64,000 nt of DNA from Cryptomeria japonica (taxonomy: Eukaryota; Streptophyta; Pinopsida; Cupressales; Cupressaceae), in NCBI RefSeq assembly GCF_030272615.1, contig NC_081414.1:765684483-765748482 (forward strand). The letters are read 5' to 3'. The position numbers were made by a program, and so were the translations under genes. This document shows, in pieces, positions 22,787 through 35,237 of the stretch; within the stretch, counting starts at the first letter, position 1; the number at the start of each line of letters is the position of its first letter. Below the pieces are notes generated by a model. The model was not told the DNA's origin and did no database searches. It saw only the letters and a list, made by a program, of their open reading frames with translations.

Positions 22787-25559
22787 GCGAGCATATCTTT
22801 GTCAAGTAATGCAAAGCTAAAGTAGAGATGATATCAATATTTGTGAAGATGAAGAAAAATTCACTAATTTGGTGAAGTTACCCCTAGATAGATAAAATTG
22901 AGATTGAGATAGATATTGCTAAGCTATGTCATGACAAACATGTTGGCTACAGTCCAACATATTAGACAAAAAAGTGATTAAACATTGAATAGATGAGATG
23001 GATAAGATAACGTATTAGAAACAAACGTCACTCAATAGAGGAAAACCCCTATTATGAAAGATAATTAATACCAGCTGCCATGATAAAAGAGATAATGTTG
23101 ATATGGGTAGCAAGTTATGTTATGCTAGATATCCATATGATAGGGTAACAATGTATAAGATTTCATTGGTATGGATAGAAAGTTGTGTTATGATAGGGGG
23201 AGACTTCATCGGAATGAATAAAAAAATGCTAAATATTCATGCATTTGGGCTATATTTGGTTGGCATGAATAGAAAAATGATAGATAGTAATGCAATTGGG
23301 AAATCATAGATTGATTCGATAAGCAATGGATTGGCCCCCACAAAAGGTGGAAAGATAAATAAAATAGATAAACTGGCTTGGTCCCCACCAAGGCAAACAA
23401 GAATGCTGAGCTATACAAATACAAATACAGATTATGCAGATATGATAGGCACCCCTTAGAATGGTATGCATGAAAGGCATGTCATTCTAAGGAGAAGAAA
23501 TGTTGTGGCACGTCAACATGGTGAGATTTTTCCGTGGAATGTCATCTTTGGCAGATGACACGTAAGACCACAACATCAACAAAGATGAAATAACATAAGG
23601 CGATCTAATTATTTGGCTTCAGAACCCATAGCAGAGAAATAAAATATGTAATAGAACTATAGATCAGTGTTTCATCATAATGCTAAAGTTATTGGATCTG
23701 AAGAAGAGAATAAGAAGACAAAGAGAAAATTAAAATTTGGGTCAACATTGAAGAAGGCCTAAATGCCCCCAATTCTTTACATCACCCTCTAATGTCGAAA
23801 AGAAAGATACAACAGCTAGAGGAAATAGATAATAAATAGAAGAATTTTTATGATAGAAATGTCTTGTATCCAAGAACCTATAGAGTAACTTGGGTCCTCT
23901 AGGAGAGCATAATAGATAAAGACAATTAACCTCCCATTTCCAAGAACCGACAAAATAACTTGGGTCCTCTAGGAGGGAACAAATATGTAAAGAAATCATG
24001 GGGAACACAATCATGCACATATGCTATGCTACAAGATAAAGGAAGATAGTTCCCTAGAATCCCTCAATGATCAGGTCATCATCCTCCCAATATTGATCAT
24101 ATGGGGAAGGAGGGTGAGATCAAAGTAGAACAATTGTAAGGGAAGCACCAGGTGCATCACCAATAATGAGGGAAAGGGAGGAGGCTATGGTAACATCCTT
24201 GTCCACAAGCTTGGAAGAGGCAAGAGTCAATGACTGCATGAAAATCATAGATAGCACCATGATATTCTCTAAATATTTAAAAAAGAATACCTCCATAGAG
24301 GAAGCATGCAACTTATTTCAAGGAGACAAGGTAGGAGTTGGACTGCTGACCTCAGTGAGAGAGGTAGTGACAAACTTGGGAGAAGGCGGGGCCTTCTCAA
24401 TAACATAAACTGAGGTAGGCACATAAATAGGAACTAGAGTAGAAATAGATAGGGGAGGAGCATACTTGAGCCAATTTCCATTGATGAAACACATGAATAG
24501 GGCCCTGCTCAAACTTGCATTTAGGTTGTGCAGGAGGCACATGCTTCTTGTCAACAATAGCAAGTTGGAGGACCCCAAGAAATCTCTGATGATGAAGTGG
24601 CTACAAAACAGGAGGGTCAGAAAAAGTTGCACTAGACACCACCTGCGTGTGCAACATATCGAAAGGCTGGGACAACATTGGGACATCTAGCAATGAAGTG
24701 ATAAGGAATGGTTCCAAGGAAGGAACGATGAAGGCCTACACCCATTTAGGGGGAGGTTAATTGATAGGACTTGAAAAAACCAGAAGTGATATTGAAGATG
24801 ATGCAAAAACTAGAATAGGTGTTGAGGGTGCACCACTAGACTGCAAAGAAGCATCATGTTCTTGAGCCATGGCCCATCTATAGTTCTTACACTTGCATGT
24901 ATGCTAATTAGGATGAAGATGAGGACCAAGAGCCAAAGCTTGAGAATAATTAGGAGAAATATGCTCCATAGGAGAGGCCTCTGAAACCTTTTTGGGGACA
25001 AGTGAAGACCCAACCGATGAAAGAGGAGGTGCACTCGAGATAGGTATTATGTCTATAGAAATGAGTGCCCTTCCTTGCTTTATTCAAGGAGTAGGTGGAG
25101 GAATAAAGGGTGTCAACATGGACTCTGAAGTAGGAGCAAGTAGTGACCGATGAGCATGATAGGAATGCTTCTCCTTCTCATATCGAGAAGGTCAAGGGAT
25201 ATTGACCATGATCAAGAGCTCGAAGGGAGTGCGGGATGCAAGATTTAACAATGTGAGTGGCTTTCCTTTGTTTGCATTAGGTATAGTCACAAAAATAGAA
25301 TGGAGGTTACGTAGTCCTGGATGAACGATGAGGTCTAATTGGAGGAATAAAATTAACCTCCTCCCCCAACAATGAACGGGCATACGAGACCACCCACTCT
25401 AACACAGGAATAGATGGAGTAGAGGTCAATGCAACAAAAGGCAATGAATAAATAGGTTGAACCAATTTAGGGGCTGACTCCCCCATCTTGTACTCATAAT
25501 ATTCTTAGTACATAAAGTCACCATGAGGAGGCATGGGTCCTACCGAAAAATTGATCTAG
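22787..25559 (-). other. Non-pol internal region of the Tat-like element
   Basis: About 2.8 kb between protease and polypurine tract where pol should be. Reading both strands I find no YxDD, RNase H or integrase motifs. Minus-strand frames are Pro/Ser-rich and short. A 69-base tandem duplication around ACTTGGGTCCTCTAGGAG is at about 23872-23990. I cannot say whether this replaces pol or is an unrelated accessory region. Confidence 0.5.
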
Positions 25560-26090
25560 TGAAAAATCCCCATGGGCTATCAATGGTTGATATCCATTAT
25601 CCTGGATGACATGCACCAAACTCTCATGAGGAAAATTAGGGACTTATGAATCACAGAAGGGACCGCATCCATAGCAATCAACTAGGGAATACCTAGTTTA
25701 ACTTAAAAATGGTCTGATTCAGGAATGATCATAAACATAGATGAAACAACCTTGGGTTCCACAAGGACCATCATGGTGATATTAATCAAACAAAAAAGAG
25801 ACAACCCATTACATGCTCTCAAAGTTGTATGACACTCGCCACATTTTGGGCTATGCTATCCATTAACAAACAAGGTTTCCTTGATGATAATATTGACTCT
25901 ACATAAAGGGTCAACCATCACACCTGTAGCAGTTTGACCATTGAGTTTCACAAGGATTTACAGAGGAGCAGTTCCTCCACAATATGGGGCATCTATAAGG
26001 GTGAATGATATATCAGATGCTTGCACCTTCTAACTAGGAGGCAAGATTGAAATGATAGTAACCATGTTAACATAAGGGCCATCATCTGGC
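25560..26090 (-). pseudogene. Protease remnant of the Tat-like element
   Basis: Retroelement aspartic protease matures the polyprotein. The minus strand reads ILVKLNGQTATGVMVDPLCRVN, in which DPL stands where the catalytic D(T/S)G is expected. Further on, KLGIP-stop-LIAMDAVPS corresponds to the LGRPWLHxMxAVPS segment found after the protease in Tat elements, with the Trp turned into a stop. Inactive. Confidence 0.6.
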
Positions 26091-26149
26091 ATTAATTCTT
26101 ATGCAAAGATAAAGTTAGATGAATGAAGAGGGAAAAAATATATAGATAT

Positions 26150-27990
26150 CTACAACTCAGTGTTTGTTTTATCAATAGACTTGTTATATTTATGCTTTTT
26201 ATCAACCTTTATAACTCCATTGTCAATGTGGTCTTGGATTATGTGTCTAAGATGATAGCATCTCTTAGTGTCACGACTAGGCACACAGTGATATTGGCAA
26301 AATTTTGAACCATCATACCAACAAGGGTATGGTTTTTAATCAGGCAAAGGTCTAATCTATGGAAGGGTTATGAGATTTTCTTTTAATAACCTTTACATTA
26401 TGGTCAAATAGGACTCATTCAGTTTGGTGAAGATCCTATTGCACTATGGTTCCTATGCAATAACTATCAAAGGAGTAGCTATGACATTAGCCACTGTAAC
26501 TTTATTTTTGTGAGACCCTTTCGAGGGAATTCCTATGAAAGTATCAGTACGAGGGTTCAAAGAGGACTCTTTTGACTAAGTCAACGTATACTGGTAGTCA
26601 GTGAGCATAGAACACAGATTGGCAAATTTTTGATACAGATTGAGAGATGACTTCTCTCTCAATGTTGACTATATCTTTCCATTTAACATCCTTTTAAAAT
26701 CACTATTTGGTAGGGAAAATGGGATCCTAGTAGAGGTAGAGTGGTATCATGAGATAAAGTTTATAACCCTCTTATTTGGATTTTACTCGCAATGAACATG
26801 GTCAGCAATGGTGACCTAGTTTCCAATGTTAGCTTGGAACCCTTTGAGGAAGAGATCCATAAGCTGATCAAATGTCTAGATAAAGTGATTAGGTAATGAA
26901 CTATACCATTCTAACATGGTCCCTGTAAGAGAACTGGAGAATAGTTTTAGCATGACAAAATCCAGACTGTGATAGTTACAACACATGGTCATGAACGAAT
27001 CGATGTGCACATTGGGATCTCCATCACTGTTAAACTAATCAAACTTCAGTGGCTCAACCCCATGGGGAAGGATGTTATTAAGGATGGTCAAGTCAAGTGG
27101 GCTCTTATGATAATAGGTAGGCATCAAAGACTAGCCAAAGGAAGATGTAAGGTTCGTGAGTTGCAATTGCAAGTATCCCATGTTCTGCAGTATGGTGTTT
27201 AGGACAAGATTAGTAGGTGGTAGAGGAGGAGGAGGAGGAGAACCATGCATGCCACCACCTCCACTAGTAGTGACATGAGGACTAGTACTACCACTAGGGA
27301 TAGTAACAATACCTAGACGAACACTAATAGAAGCGGTGTGTCTTGCAGTGGAAGTGGGAGTGGAACTACTAGCCATAATAGTATAACCCAAGGGAATAGT
27401 AGGAGCATTGATACTGGGGATGGTGAGTGTGAGATCGACCATATGTACTATCATCCCAAGTGTGCCGAAACCAAGATGAGAACCACCAGTGTCAGACTAG
27501 CTATCCTGGGGAGAGGTACTAGCCAAGGGTACGTGACACTTGCCAATACCCTCATCATCTCTAGGCCTATTCTATCTGAGATCAACATATCTTTCAAAGT
27601 GCTTATGAGATTTCTAGCATGGGGAGGATATTCACTTGGCAATTTAGGAAACCCTCAAAGTCTCTCAAATTCTTCTCTAACATGTTAATCTATTCAAAAT
27701 AAATGGTGACAATAGGATCATGATCAACAATAGGAGGGGAAGATGGAGGAGAATTCCTCAGGGTGTTATTTGAGAATTGGATTGTAAATCAGGTAGAGAA
27801 GGTCCCCCTTTTAAAATGGTCCTAATAGGGCGAGAGGTCATAAAGTCATTAGGATCAGGAAGTGGATCGTTAAACATTAGACCTAGCGTAGGAGGACTAC
27901 AATGATGAGAAGGAATACTCTTCTTAGTAATCTTTCTTATAACAACTCCTATGGCAGTATGGGTCATAAAGCTCATGGACAAGCTCTAGA
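26150..27990 (-). pseudogene. gag remnant of the Tat-like element
   Basis: Gag forms the particle that packages element RNA. On the minus strand, 27130-27990 encodes a Pro/Gly/Ser/Thr-rich head. About 26790-27070 reads a retrotrans_gag core with FNSDGDPNVHIDSFMTM, KLFSSSLTGTMLEWYSSLP and FDQLMDLFLKGF. A knuckle-like FCQYH...DTKRCYHLRH lies at about 26240-26310. Stops and frame changes occur in all parts, so no full Gag can be made. Confidence 0.7.
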
Positions 27991-28029
27991 ACACTTCGAC
28001 CACCCTATGAGGATGTTGCAAGTCTATAA

Positions 28030-29137
28030 TTCTCAAAGGTGAAGAAGGTTGAATCAAATTATGTTAAAAGGTATAAGTATTTGTGTTTGTCTTTTATTTT
28101 CTTTCTTTATTTTTCTTTAAATTTTAAATAAAATTATGAAATAAATATTTAATAAAAAGATAATTGGGTAAAAGTACAAAGCTATGTCACACTTTTATAA
28201 AGGAAATGGCTAATGCCGACTCAACTTTTTAAATTAAATCGATAGAAAGTGAAATATATGTTTTGAATTTTGAAATGATGTAACCTAATCAAATTTATAT
28301 TCTTATGTCTATTTTAAGTTTCTAATTTTAACAAAAAATTAAAAAATTATTTGAGTATAGTTTTTTATAAAGTAAACACAATAATTTAGTTGCTGAAAAA
28401 ATGCTGAAATTGAAGTTATACAAGCCACCACACTTTATTTAGTAAAATTTACTTTTTTTTTCTTAATTTTTTTTTTGTATATTGATAACTTGAAACTTTA
28501 GTGCATGGATACATTGTTTACTATTTTATATAAATATATATTTTTCATTAAATTTGAAAAGTTGTGTGTGCTGAAATATAATTGTTTTCAATTCCTACCA
28601 CCTTTTTTCTTTATTATTTATCCAAATCATAAAAGAATTATATCATCTTGATATAGATTCTTTTCTCTACTACATCATATTTTTTTCAATTTTTTTTAAT
28701 AAATTTTAGTATTTTTCCTAGACAAGATAATCAACCTTATATTTTAGTGCTGATGACCTACTTTCAATAAAAATAAAATATAAAATATAAAAACTAATTA
28801 AAATATTAAAAGATATATATTTTGAAAAATTCACTTATAGATCTATAAAAGGGTGTTTTTACATTTAAAAAAAAAATTTATTTATAAGAGTAGGAGTTGT
28901 TGAAACATTGAGTTTTTTTTATTTTTGTAATTAGACCAAAAGTAGTATAAAATATAAATTTAGTAGACACTTCCAATTGGAAAAGTTGTGGCCCATATAT
29001 AACTTAGCTATAATGAATCTATATAGACCATATGCTTGACTAAAATTAATTTTTAGTTAGAATTACTTAAATTCACTTATGCCAATAAGTTAGCCTGAAG
29101 CATGACACAACTTTGTGCTTTTACCCAATTCAGTTGG
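28030..29137 (-). other. Untranslated leader of the Tat-like element
   Basis: About 1.1 kb of very AT-rich sequence between primer site and gag head. No coding or structured feature stands out. Confidence 0.4.
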
Positions 29138-29155
29138 TTCACGTCGAGTACACCA
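29138..29155 (-). promoter_or_regulatory. Candidate primer-binding site of the Tat-like element
   Basis: Three bases inside the 5' LTR the minus strand reads TGGTGTACTCGACGTGAA. Beginning with TGG fits pairing to a tRNA CCA end. I cannot assign the tRNA, and the site may be mutated. Confidence 0.4.
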
Positions 29156-29158
29156 AAA

Positions 29159-30285
29159 TATAGAGGATAGGATTTGTCACCCTCAAGGTGATGGATCTCA
29201 AATCTCAAGGGACAAACCTACCTTTTCTCTACCTCACTTAAACTGGTGCTAAAGGTGAGCTCAGGGATGCTAAGTACAAAATAAGATAAATGATGAACAA
29301 ACAATGCTCCTGGATAGCCTTGCCAAGTCTCTATCTTGAGGACGAGTGCGCGGAATTGGGGCACCAACGCAAGGCATTGTCATCCTGCATAGATAGAGTA
29401 TAGAGACCATATGAAAATGACAAATATGACTATATTACTAAACAAATTATGTAAATAATAAACTAAGCTAAATAATATAGAATGTACGACCCTAAAACAA
29501 AGTATGAGAAGGATAGGGAAAGCTTACAATCGGTCCATTATTGAAGCCTCCAACGAGATGAGTTTTCCTCTTTGATCACAAACCTGCACAGAAACAAAGA
29601 GTGAAAATGTTGGGGGTTATGTTTAGAGGTCTGCCTCAGTCAAACCCCCGTTTCGGTGTTTCCACCTCAACAGACCTAGATTATAACCATGCTAGGAAAT
29701 AAAACGATAAAGATAAGAAATGGACAATTAAGACAATAGATAAGTTAAAAATGAGAAATTATAGATATTCAAATGAACTAAGAAAGAGAATGAACACCCC
29801 TTGAACAATTGTGAAGAAAATGCCACATGTTCTCCAAGAAGCTGCAACAATGGTGGTCTTCAAATGCTAGAAAATCTGTGTATGATAAGGACAATGGATG
29901 CCAAGAGTCTAAGTGACTTCTCCAAAATGATCAAGAATTCTTTCCCATTATAAAAATGCATGAGATATAGCCTCCAAAATGAATCTTGATGTCGGTGGCC
30001 ATAGATAGAGGTGTTACAAACTCTTTGAGGCATAGGCGCAATGCTCAAATGATGACCTACAAACTAACAAATTTATGAGATGCTAGTGTGACTTACAGAT
30101 GTCTCTGTGTCATGCTAGAGTACATAAGTCAACTTGTCAATTTGCTTGATAAAAGGCAAGTTCTAAGCTGACAGGGTGATCCATGTGGACAAAAGGACAA
30201 ACAAGTGATGAGTGTTCCCAATTTGCTTGTAGTGAAGATGCTTATGTGATGTGGAATTGCATGGGGTGCAATTTATGATGTTACA
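29159..30285 (-). repeat. 5' LTR of the Tat-like element
   Basis: 1127 bp. On the minus strand it starts TGTAACATCA and ends CCTCTATA, where the partner has CCTCTACA. It contains a short insertion relative to the other LTR near 29188. The flanking CAACT at 30286-30290 is the duplication of the target. Confidence 0.85.
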
Positions 30286-30699
30286 CAACTTTAAAATGAT
30301 CAATTCTAGAGTAGGAAGTTTTGGATAAAAAAATAATCAAGAGAGCGTAAGCAACTCACACCCCAACATCAAAGACAAGAAAATAATGAGTAAATTAAAT
30401 ATGGGGTATAAAAAATGTAATGTTCAATACTATTATTGTGATAAATATGATCTTTACACAAGTGCATGATTGAAAACATAGTGTTACTAGTCCAAAAATA
30501 CAATTGTGATTGATGAAAAAGAAGTCAAAGTTGATCAATCAAAAGCCTTTATCATACACAATATTAGTAAGGTAGCTTGATGTTTGGTATTTAAATAGTG
30601 TATATAGTAAGCAAATGAGTGGTAATAATTTTTTTTTTACATTCATGAACAAGAATGCCAAATCTAAGATAAAAATGGGAAATAATTAAATAATTCTAT

Positions 30700-31632
30700 T
30701 TGTAAGAAAATATTCTATTATGATCTACACCAAATATGGTGAGAGAAAATTGATAGGGAATGTTTATTTTTATCCTAGGATAAAAAATAACCTAGTGAGT
30801 GTTTGATAAGTAGTTGAAAGAGGTTAGAAAGTGTTAATGGAGAAATGTTAGTACATAATATTTGAAAAGAATGGGAGTAATAATGTCATACTAGTATAGA
30901 TGAAAAGGAACTGGATGTTTCCTCTTTAGATACAAATTATTTTATTATTGTAATTTATAGCAACTCTTCCCATGTATGAAAAATATGCCACAATTAGACG
31001 ACAAATAATTTTTGAGATAGTTATTTAAGATGCCTCTAGGATAATAAATCTAAGGTATGTACACATTTGAGTTATTCCAGATAGTCTTTTATCCAATAAG
31101 GATATGGTTAGGGGATTATGAAAAACCATTGTAGACATTAGTGGAATTTAATGTGAACCATGTTTTTAAGGAAAACAACATAGGTAACCCTTTCAATAAG
31201 GAATTTATAGAAGACAAAGAGTGCCATTGGAGTTGGTGTATAATTTACTTTTGTGGCCCTATACAAACTAATAATATCAAAAAATTAATATTTCATGACA
31301 TTTATTGGTGATTAAAGCCAAAATATATAGGTTTACTTCTTAAAGCACAAGTTTGAAGCCTTTGATAAGATCAAAGTATTCAAGTCCTAGGTTAAAAAAG
31401 AAAGTGGACAATATATTGAGGTCCTTAAATTAAAAAAAGATGGAGATTATAAATCTAATGAATTTGTAATTTTTTTGTAGTAATGAAGGTGTTCAAAAAG
31501 AGCTTACAAACAAATTTATTAGCTAAGAGAAATAATAGGATCATCATGGAGATGGAAAAATATACATGTTAAAATTTGAGAGACTCCCATATGAATATTT
31601 GGGGTGAAGTTGTAGTAATAGTAGAGCATTTG
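30700..31632 (+). pseudogene. Ty1/copia pol relic, upstream half
   Basis: On the plus strand the order is a gag-pre-integrase segment (about 31090-31180, with CEPCF-stop-GKQHR), then PLELVY...CGPIQTNN, then integrase core words KFEAFDKIKVFKS, ESGQYIEVLKLKKDGDYKSNEF and IMEMEK, up to EVVVIVEHL at 31632. These follow the copia integrase pattern in order, with numerous stops and frame changes. The coding is cut at 31632 by the chromovirus and resumes at 47155. 30286-30700 shows nothing recognisable. Confidence 0.75.
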
Positions 31633-33195
31633 TGATAGGGAGGATCCTAGATTGCTTGAGTCAACTTGAATCACTCTAAGGCTTTCTTCCTAGCCTAACC
31701 CGGGAACGCTCCTCTCACTATTCCCCTAATTCACTCTAATTCCTCACTACCGAGGTTTGATACTCTACTCTGTGTGAATTCACTTTCATAAATCCACCAT
31801 CTCACTAATCCATCGGATCTCACCAGCCACCTTGCAAGTTTTTCTCTACCATAGATTATACCTATAAATTATGCTAAGTTGTTTTCCTCCTCATGCATGG
31901 ATCTTCTCTCCCTTTGATCCCATCTTCCTCTCGTCTGAGGCTAACAACCTAGACTCCAGTCTACCTTGCAAGTGATTCCTCTTGGTCACTGATACCTAGC
32001 CGGGCTATCATCGAGCTTGCCTAGGGCCAGTCTGCTAAAATGATCGACGCCATTCCCTGGTCTGCTACACATAGAACTCTACTATACATGGCTGGCTCTT
32101 CTTGACAACCTCCAATGGTCGTGTGGATCCAGCGATGGAGAATCATGGTAGAGCCATGTTATAACTACTTGTCACCAATAGAAAACAAGAAATAGAACAA
32201 CAACTTATTTACAGAGCCGAGCTTGCATGATTTCAAAATTGGAACTCACATAACACAAAAAAGTAACATCTACTCTATCACACTGTCATTTAAATATTTA
32301 AGCCATTATTTACACTTTGAGAAAGAAACTAGAAAATGGTCTTCAAATTATCATTCAAAAGATGTTCTTTCTTCCATCTATCCAACCTCCTTCTAACCTT
32401 GTTATAGAATGCCCATTGGGTCTTTTACAGCCTCCTAAACATGTCCTAAATCATCCCTAACAGACGAAATTCAACTCGACACCATTTGGTTTCTAACTGT
32501 AACTAATTTTTAGATTTCCATCGGGTCATCGGGTTAGCACAGAAATACTTATTCCAATGTTCGAGGGCAGTTTATAAATCACTTGATTTTCTATCAGGTC
32601 ATCAGAGTAGCATCAAAACACTTACTCTGATGTCCGATGATATTTTACCAATTTTGCACTTCCTCGTCGGTTTCCATTGGGTCATCGAAGTAGCAACAAA
32701 ATAATCTTATCGATGGCTGATGGTGCACTCCCAATAGAATGCTTCCTTGTTGGGTTATTGGTGTAGCCCCAAACATGTTCTTCCAATGGCCGATGATGCA
32801 CTCCAAACCTTATGCCTTCCCATCGGGTCATCGGTGTAGCTCAAAACATGTGATATCGATAGCCAATGGTGTGCTCCAAACAACATGCTTTCCCATCGGG
32901 TTATCAGGCGACACAAAAACTAGTCTTGCCGATAGCCAATGGCTCCTTCTAACTTGATCCAACCCACTGGTGACCTCAGCGGGTTATCGGGGTAGGTGGA
33001 AAACACTCCCATCGATAACTGATGGTCCTCATTGGGTTATCGGGGTAAGTATAGCCGACACATGAACTCCAAAAAGAAAACAAAAATGCACTCCAAGCTC
33101 CCTATAAAAAACCTGATGGGCTAGAACCAGTCCTTATGCCAAAATTGCCAAAAATTAAAAAGGGTATCTTCTCACCCTTAGGTGCCCCTATACCA
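31633..33195 (-). repeat. 3' LTR of the chromovirus
   Basis: 1563 bp, from TGGTATAGGGGCACC to CCTCCCTATCA on the minus strand. It aligns along its whole length with 45567-47154. Confidence 0.88.
32518..33050 (-). repeat. Minisatellite inside the chromovirus LTR
   Basis: Eight degenerate units with the core CCATCGGGTTATCGGGGTAG start near 32518, 32591, 32674, 32744, 32820, 32892, 32977 and 33028, spaced mostly 70-85 bases. Between cores is a CCGATGGCCGATGGTGCACTCC-like word. The partner LTR has the same array. It lies in the first third of the LTR as read on the minus strand, the U3 side, where promoter repeats are common. Confidence 0.75.
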
Positions 33196-33384
33196 TACTC
33201 CCCACATGAAAAAATCAAATCCCCCTGGGGGCGGCAAGGCGACAATATTGCCCAGTGTTTTGAAATTGATTTTTGCAACCCAAGTGGCTTGGGCTTTAGG
33301 TAAGTTGTGGCACTTGATTAAGTTTTCCATATAGATACCATGCGTCATTTTTTTCTTCACCTTGAAATCTAAAATATGTTCCAC
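33178..33384 (-). pseudogene. Chromodomain at the integrase C-terminus
   Basis: The minus strand reads EHILDFKVKKKMTHGIYMENL, IKCHNLPKAQATW and so on. This matches the chromodomain pattern (ExIL..R.......YLVKWxxxPxxxATWE) with the KW aromatic changed to KC. In chromoviruses this domain guides integration to marked chromatin. The frame ends at a TAA 17 bp inside the 3' LTR. It supports the chromovirus assignment. Confidence 0.7.
33196..33207 (-). promoter_or_regulatory. Polypurine tract of the chromovirus
   Basis: The minus strand reads ATGTGGGGAGTA right against the TGG start of the 3' LTR. The pol reading frame runs through it and stops within the first bases of the LTR. Confidence 0.7.
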
Positions 33385-33407
33385 CTATGGTTTAGAAATG
33401 GGTGTTA

Positions 33408-34700
33408 CTAGAATATCACTAAGAGTAGCTTCCCCTCTGGATTCGGTCCATCTGGCACTACTACAAGACCTTTAAACTGAACCAAGTCTTGGACATTAAA
33501 CACAGGGGATAGTGCCAAATTTTTTGGTAAGTCCACCTTATAGGCATTGGAGCCATACTTAGCCAAAATTTTGCAAGGTCCTATTCTCCTCATCTGAAGC
33601 TTACTTGGGACTCCCTTCTGCAATCTTGCCTTGTTCATATGTACCATAACCATGTCTCCAATTGCAAATTGAATGTCTTTTCTCCTCTCATATGCTTTAG
33701 CCTTAATCCTCTACGTAGTGTCGATCAAGGTTCTCTACACTTGTTCATGCACCTCTTTCACAGACTGAGTGAAATCCTCTGCATGTCCACTTCTTTCTTC
33801 CAAGGTTCCCAAATCTCGAAGTTCACAAAGACCGCATGGGTGGAGTCCATAAACAATCTCAAAAGGACTCTTACCTATAGTTCTGTTGACACTATCATTA
33901 TATGCAAATTCTACCTGTGGTAGCACTTGATCCCACATTTGTCCATATTCTTTTGTTAGACACCTTAGAAGATTACCCAATAATCAGTCAATGACCTCAG
34001 TTTGACCATCTGTCTGCGGATGATAAGCAGAACCAAAAGAAAGGTTAGTTCCCAGTCTTGTCCACAGAGTTTTCCAAAAGTGTCCCATAAACTTCACATC
34101 CCTGTCTGAAACTATATTGAGAGGCAACCCATGAATTGTTACCACCTCTTTAAAAAATAAATGTGCAATGTAAATAGCATCATGTGTAGTCTTGCATAGA
34201 ACAAAATGACTCATTTTACTAAACCAGTCAACAATGACAATAATACTATCTAGGCCAGTCTTGGTTTCTAGCAAACCCACAATAAAAACCATGATGATGC
34301 ACTCCCACGATCTTTTGGGAATTGGTAAAGGTTGGTATACTCTAGAATTTGAACTATTACCCTTGGCTCTCTGACACACAATACACTACTCAACATACTT
34401 CCTGACATCTTTATGCATTTTTGGCCAATAATTAAATCTTTGCACCAACTCAAGTGTTTTATTCAGACCAAAATATCCACTAAGACTTCCATTATGTTTT
34501 TCCTATATGAGATTTTCCCTCATAGATCCTCTTGGTGCACATAATTGACATCCCTTAAACAAAAGACCACTCTGTAATGTGTAATCCGCATACTGACTAT
34601 TGAAATGATTATTAAACTCATTGCCTACCTTGTATACCTCAGAGAAGTCTTCATCTTCTCTATAAAGCTCCTTGAAACTCTCCACACCTATGCTCTGCAA
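33408..34700 (-). pseudogene. Chromovirus integrase with GPY/F module
   Basis: The zinc-binding end is partly readable at 34268-34700. The core at 33984-34379 has IVIVDWFSKMSHF, VSDRDVKF and YHPQTDGQTEV, supplying the D, D and E positions. 33735-33980 continues with FAYNDSVNRTIGKSPFEIVYG. 33408-33653 carries the GPY/F module as RRIGPCKILAKYG, with Cys for Tyr/Phe. Frame changes and stops separate these pieces. Confidence 0.85.
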
Positions 34701-34757
34701 AGTTACTTCTTGGATAGTGAGAGGTTTTCTATTTAAGGCATTTGCTACCTTGTTCAG

Positions 34758-35180
34758 CTATCCCTTTTTATGCTTGATAGTGAAAGTGTATGCCTGCAGG
34801 TATTCTATCCATTTGTTGTGTCTATTGCTCAACTTTTCTTGATAATTGATAAAATGCAAGGATTGGTTATCTGTAAACACTACAAATACTTTGGGAAAAA
34901 GATAATGCCTCCACTTCCTAAGAAATTTCACTAATGCATAAAATTCTAAGTCATAGGATGAGTATCTCTTCTTAGCTTCATTCAATTTCTCACTATAGAA
35001 TGCTATTGGTCTTCCCTCTTGGTTCAAAACAACTCCTACTACTATATGACTAGCATCACATTTTAAGGTAAACAACTTATCAAAACTTGGTAAAAATACA
35101 ATGGGTTGGGTAGCTATCCTCTTTTTGAGCAACTCAAACCCCTGGTTTGCATCTTTAGTCCACCTAAACTTAGTTTTCAA
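34758..35180 (-). pseudogene. Chromovirus RNase H
   Basis: A 140-codon open stretch with FTLKCDASHIVVGVVL, GRPIAFYSEKL, YDLEFYALV, LRKWRHYLF and FTDNQSL. These include the acidic residues of RNase H (CDAS, E in LEFYAL, TDN). It degrades RNA in the RNA:DNA hybrid. It is separated from RT by a stop near 35230. Confidence 0.85.
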
Positions 35181-35237
35181 CCCACCCTTAATTGTATCAA
35201 GAACAAGAGCACAAATTTCACTAAAACCTCAAATGAA

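Larger units (their letters stand above)
21661..30285 (-). mobile_element. Complete Tat-like gypsy LTR retrotransposon, gag-pro only
   Basis: Two direct repeats, 21661-22770 and 29159-30285, bound the element and begin or end in TGTA...TACA. The flanking five bases are CAACT on both sides (21656-21660 and 30286-30290), a perfect target-site duplication. The polypurine tract lies beside the lower repeat and the primer site beside the upper one, so the element reads on the minus strand. Coding remnants are gag and protease (about 25560-27990). I find no RT, RNase H or integrase in 22771-25550. By eye the LTRs differ at about 21 of 131 compared positions (about 84% identity), so insertion is old. 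It would depend on another element for its enzymes. Confidence 0.88.

Noticed and set aside
22398-30048. Short frames shared between 22.4-22.6 and 29.9-30.0 kb as a duplicated gene.
   Set aside because: They lie in the two LTRs of the same element, which explains the duplication.
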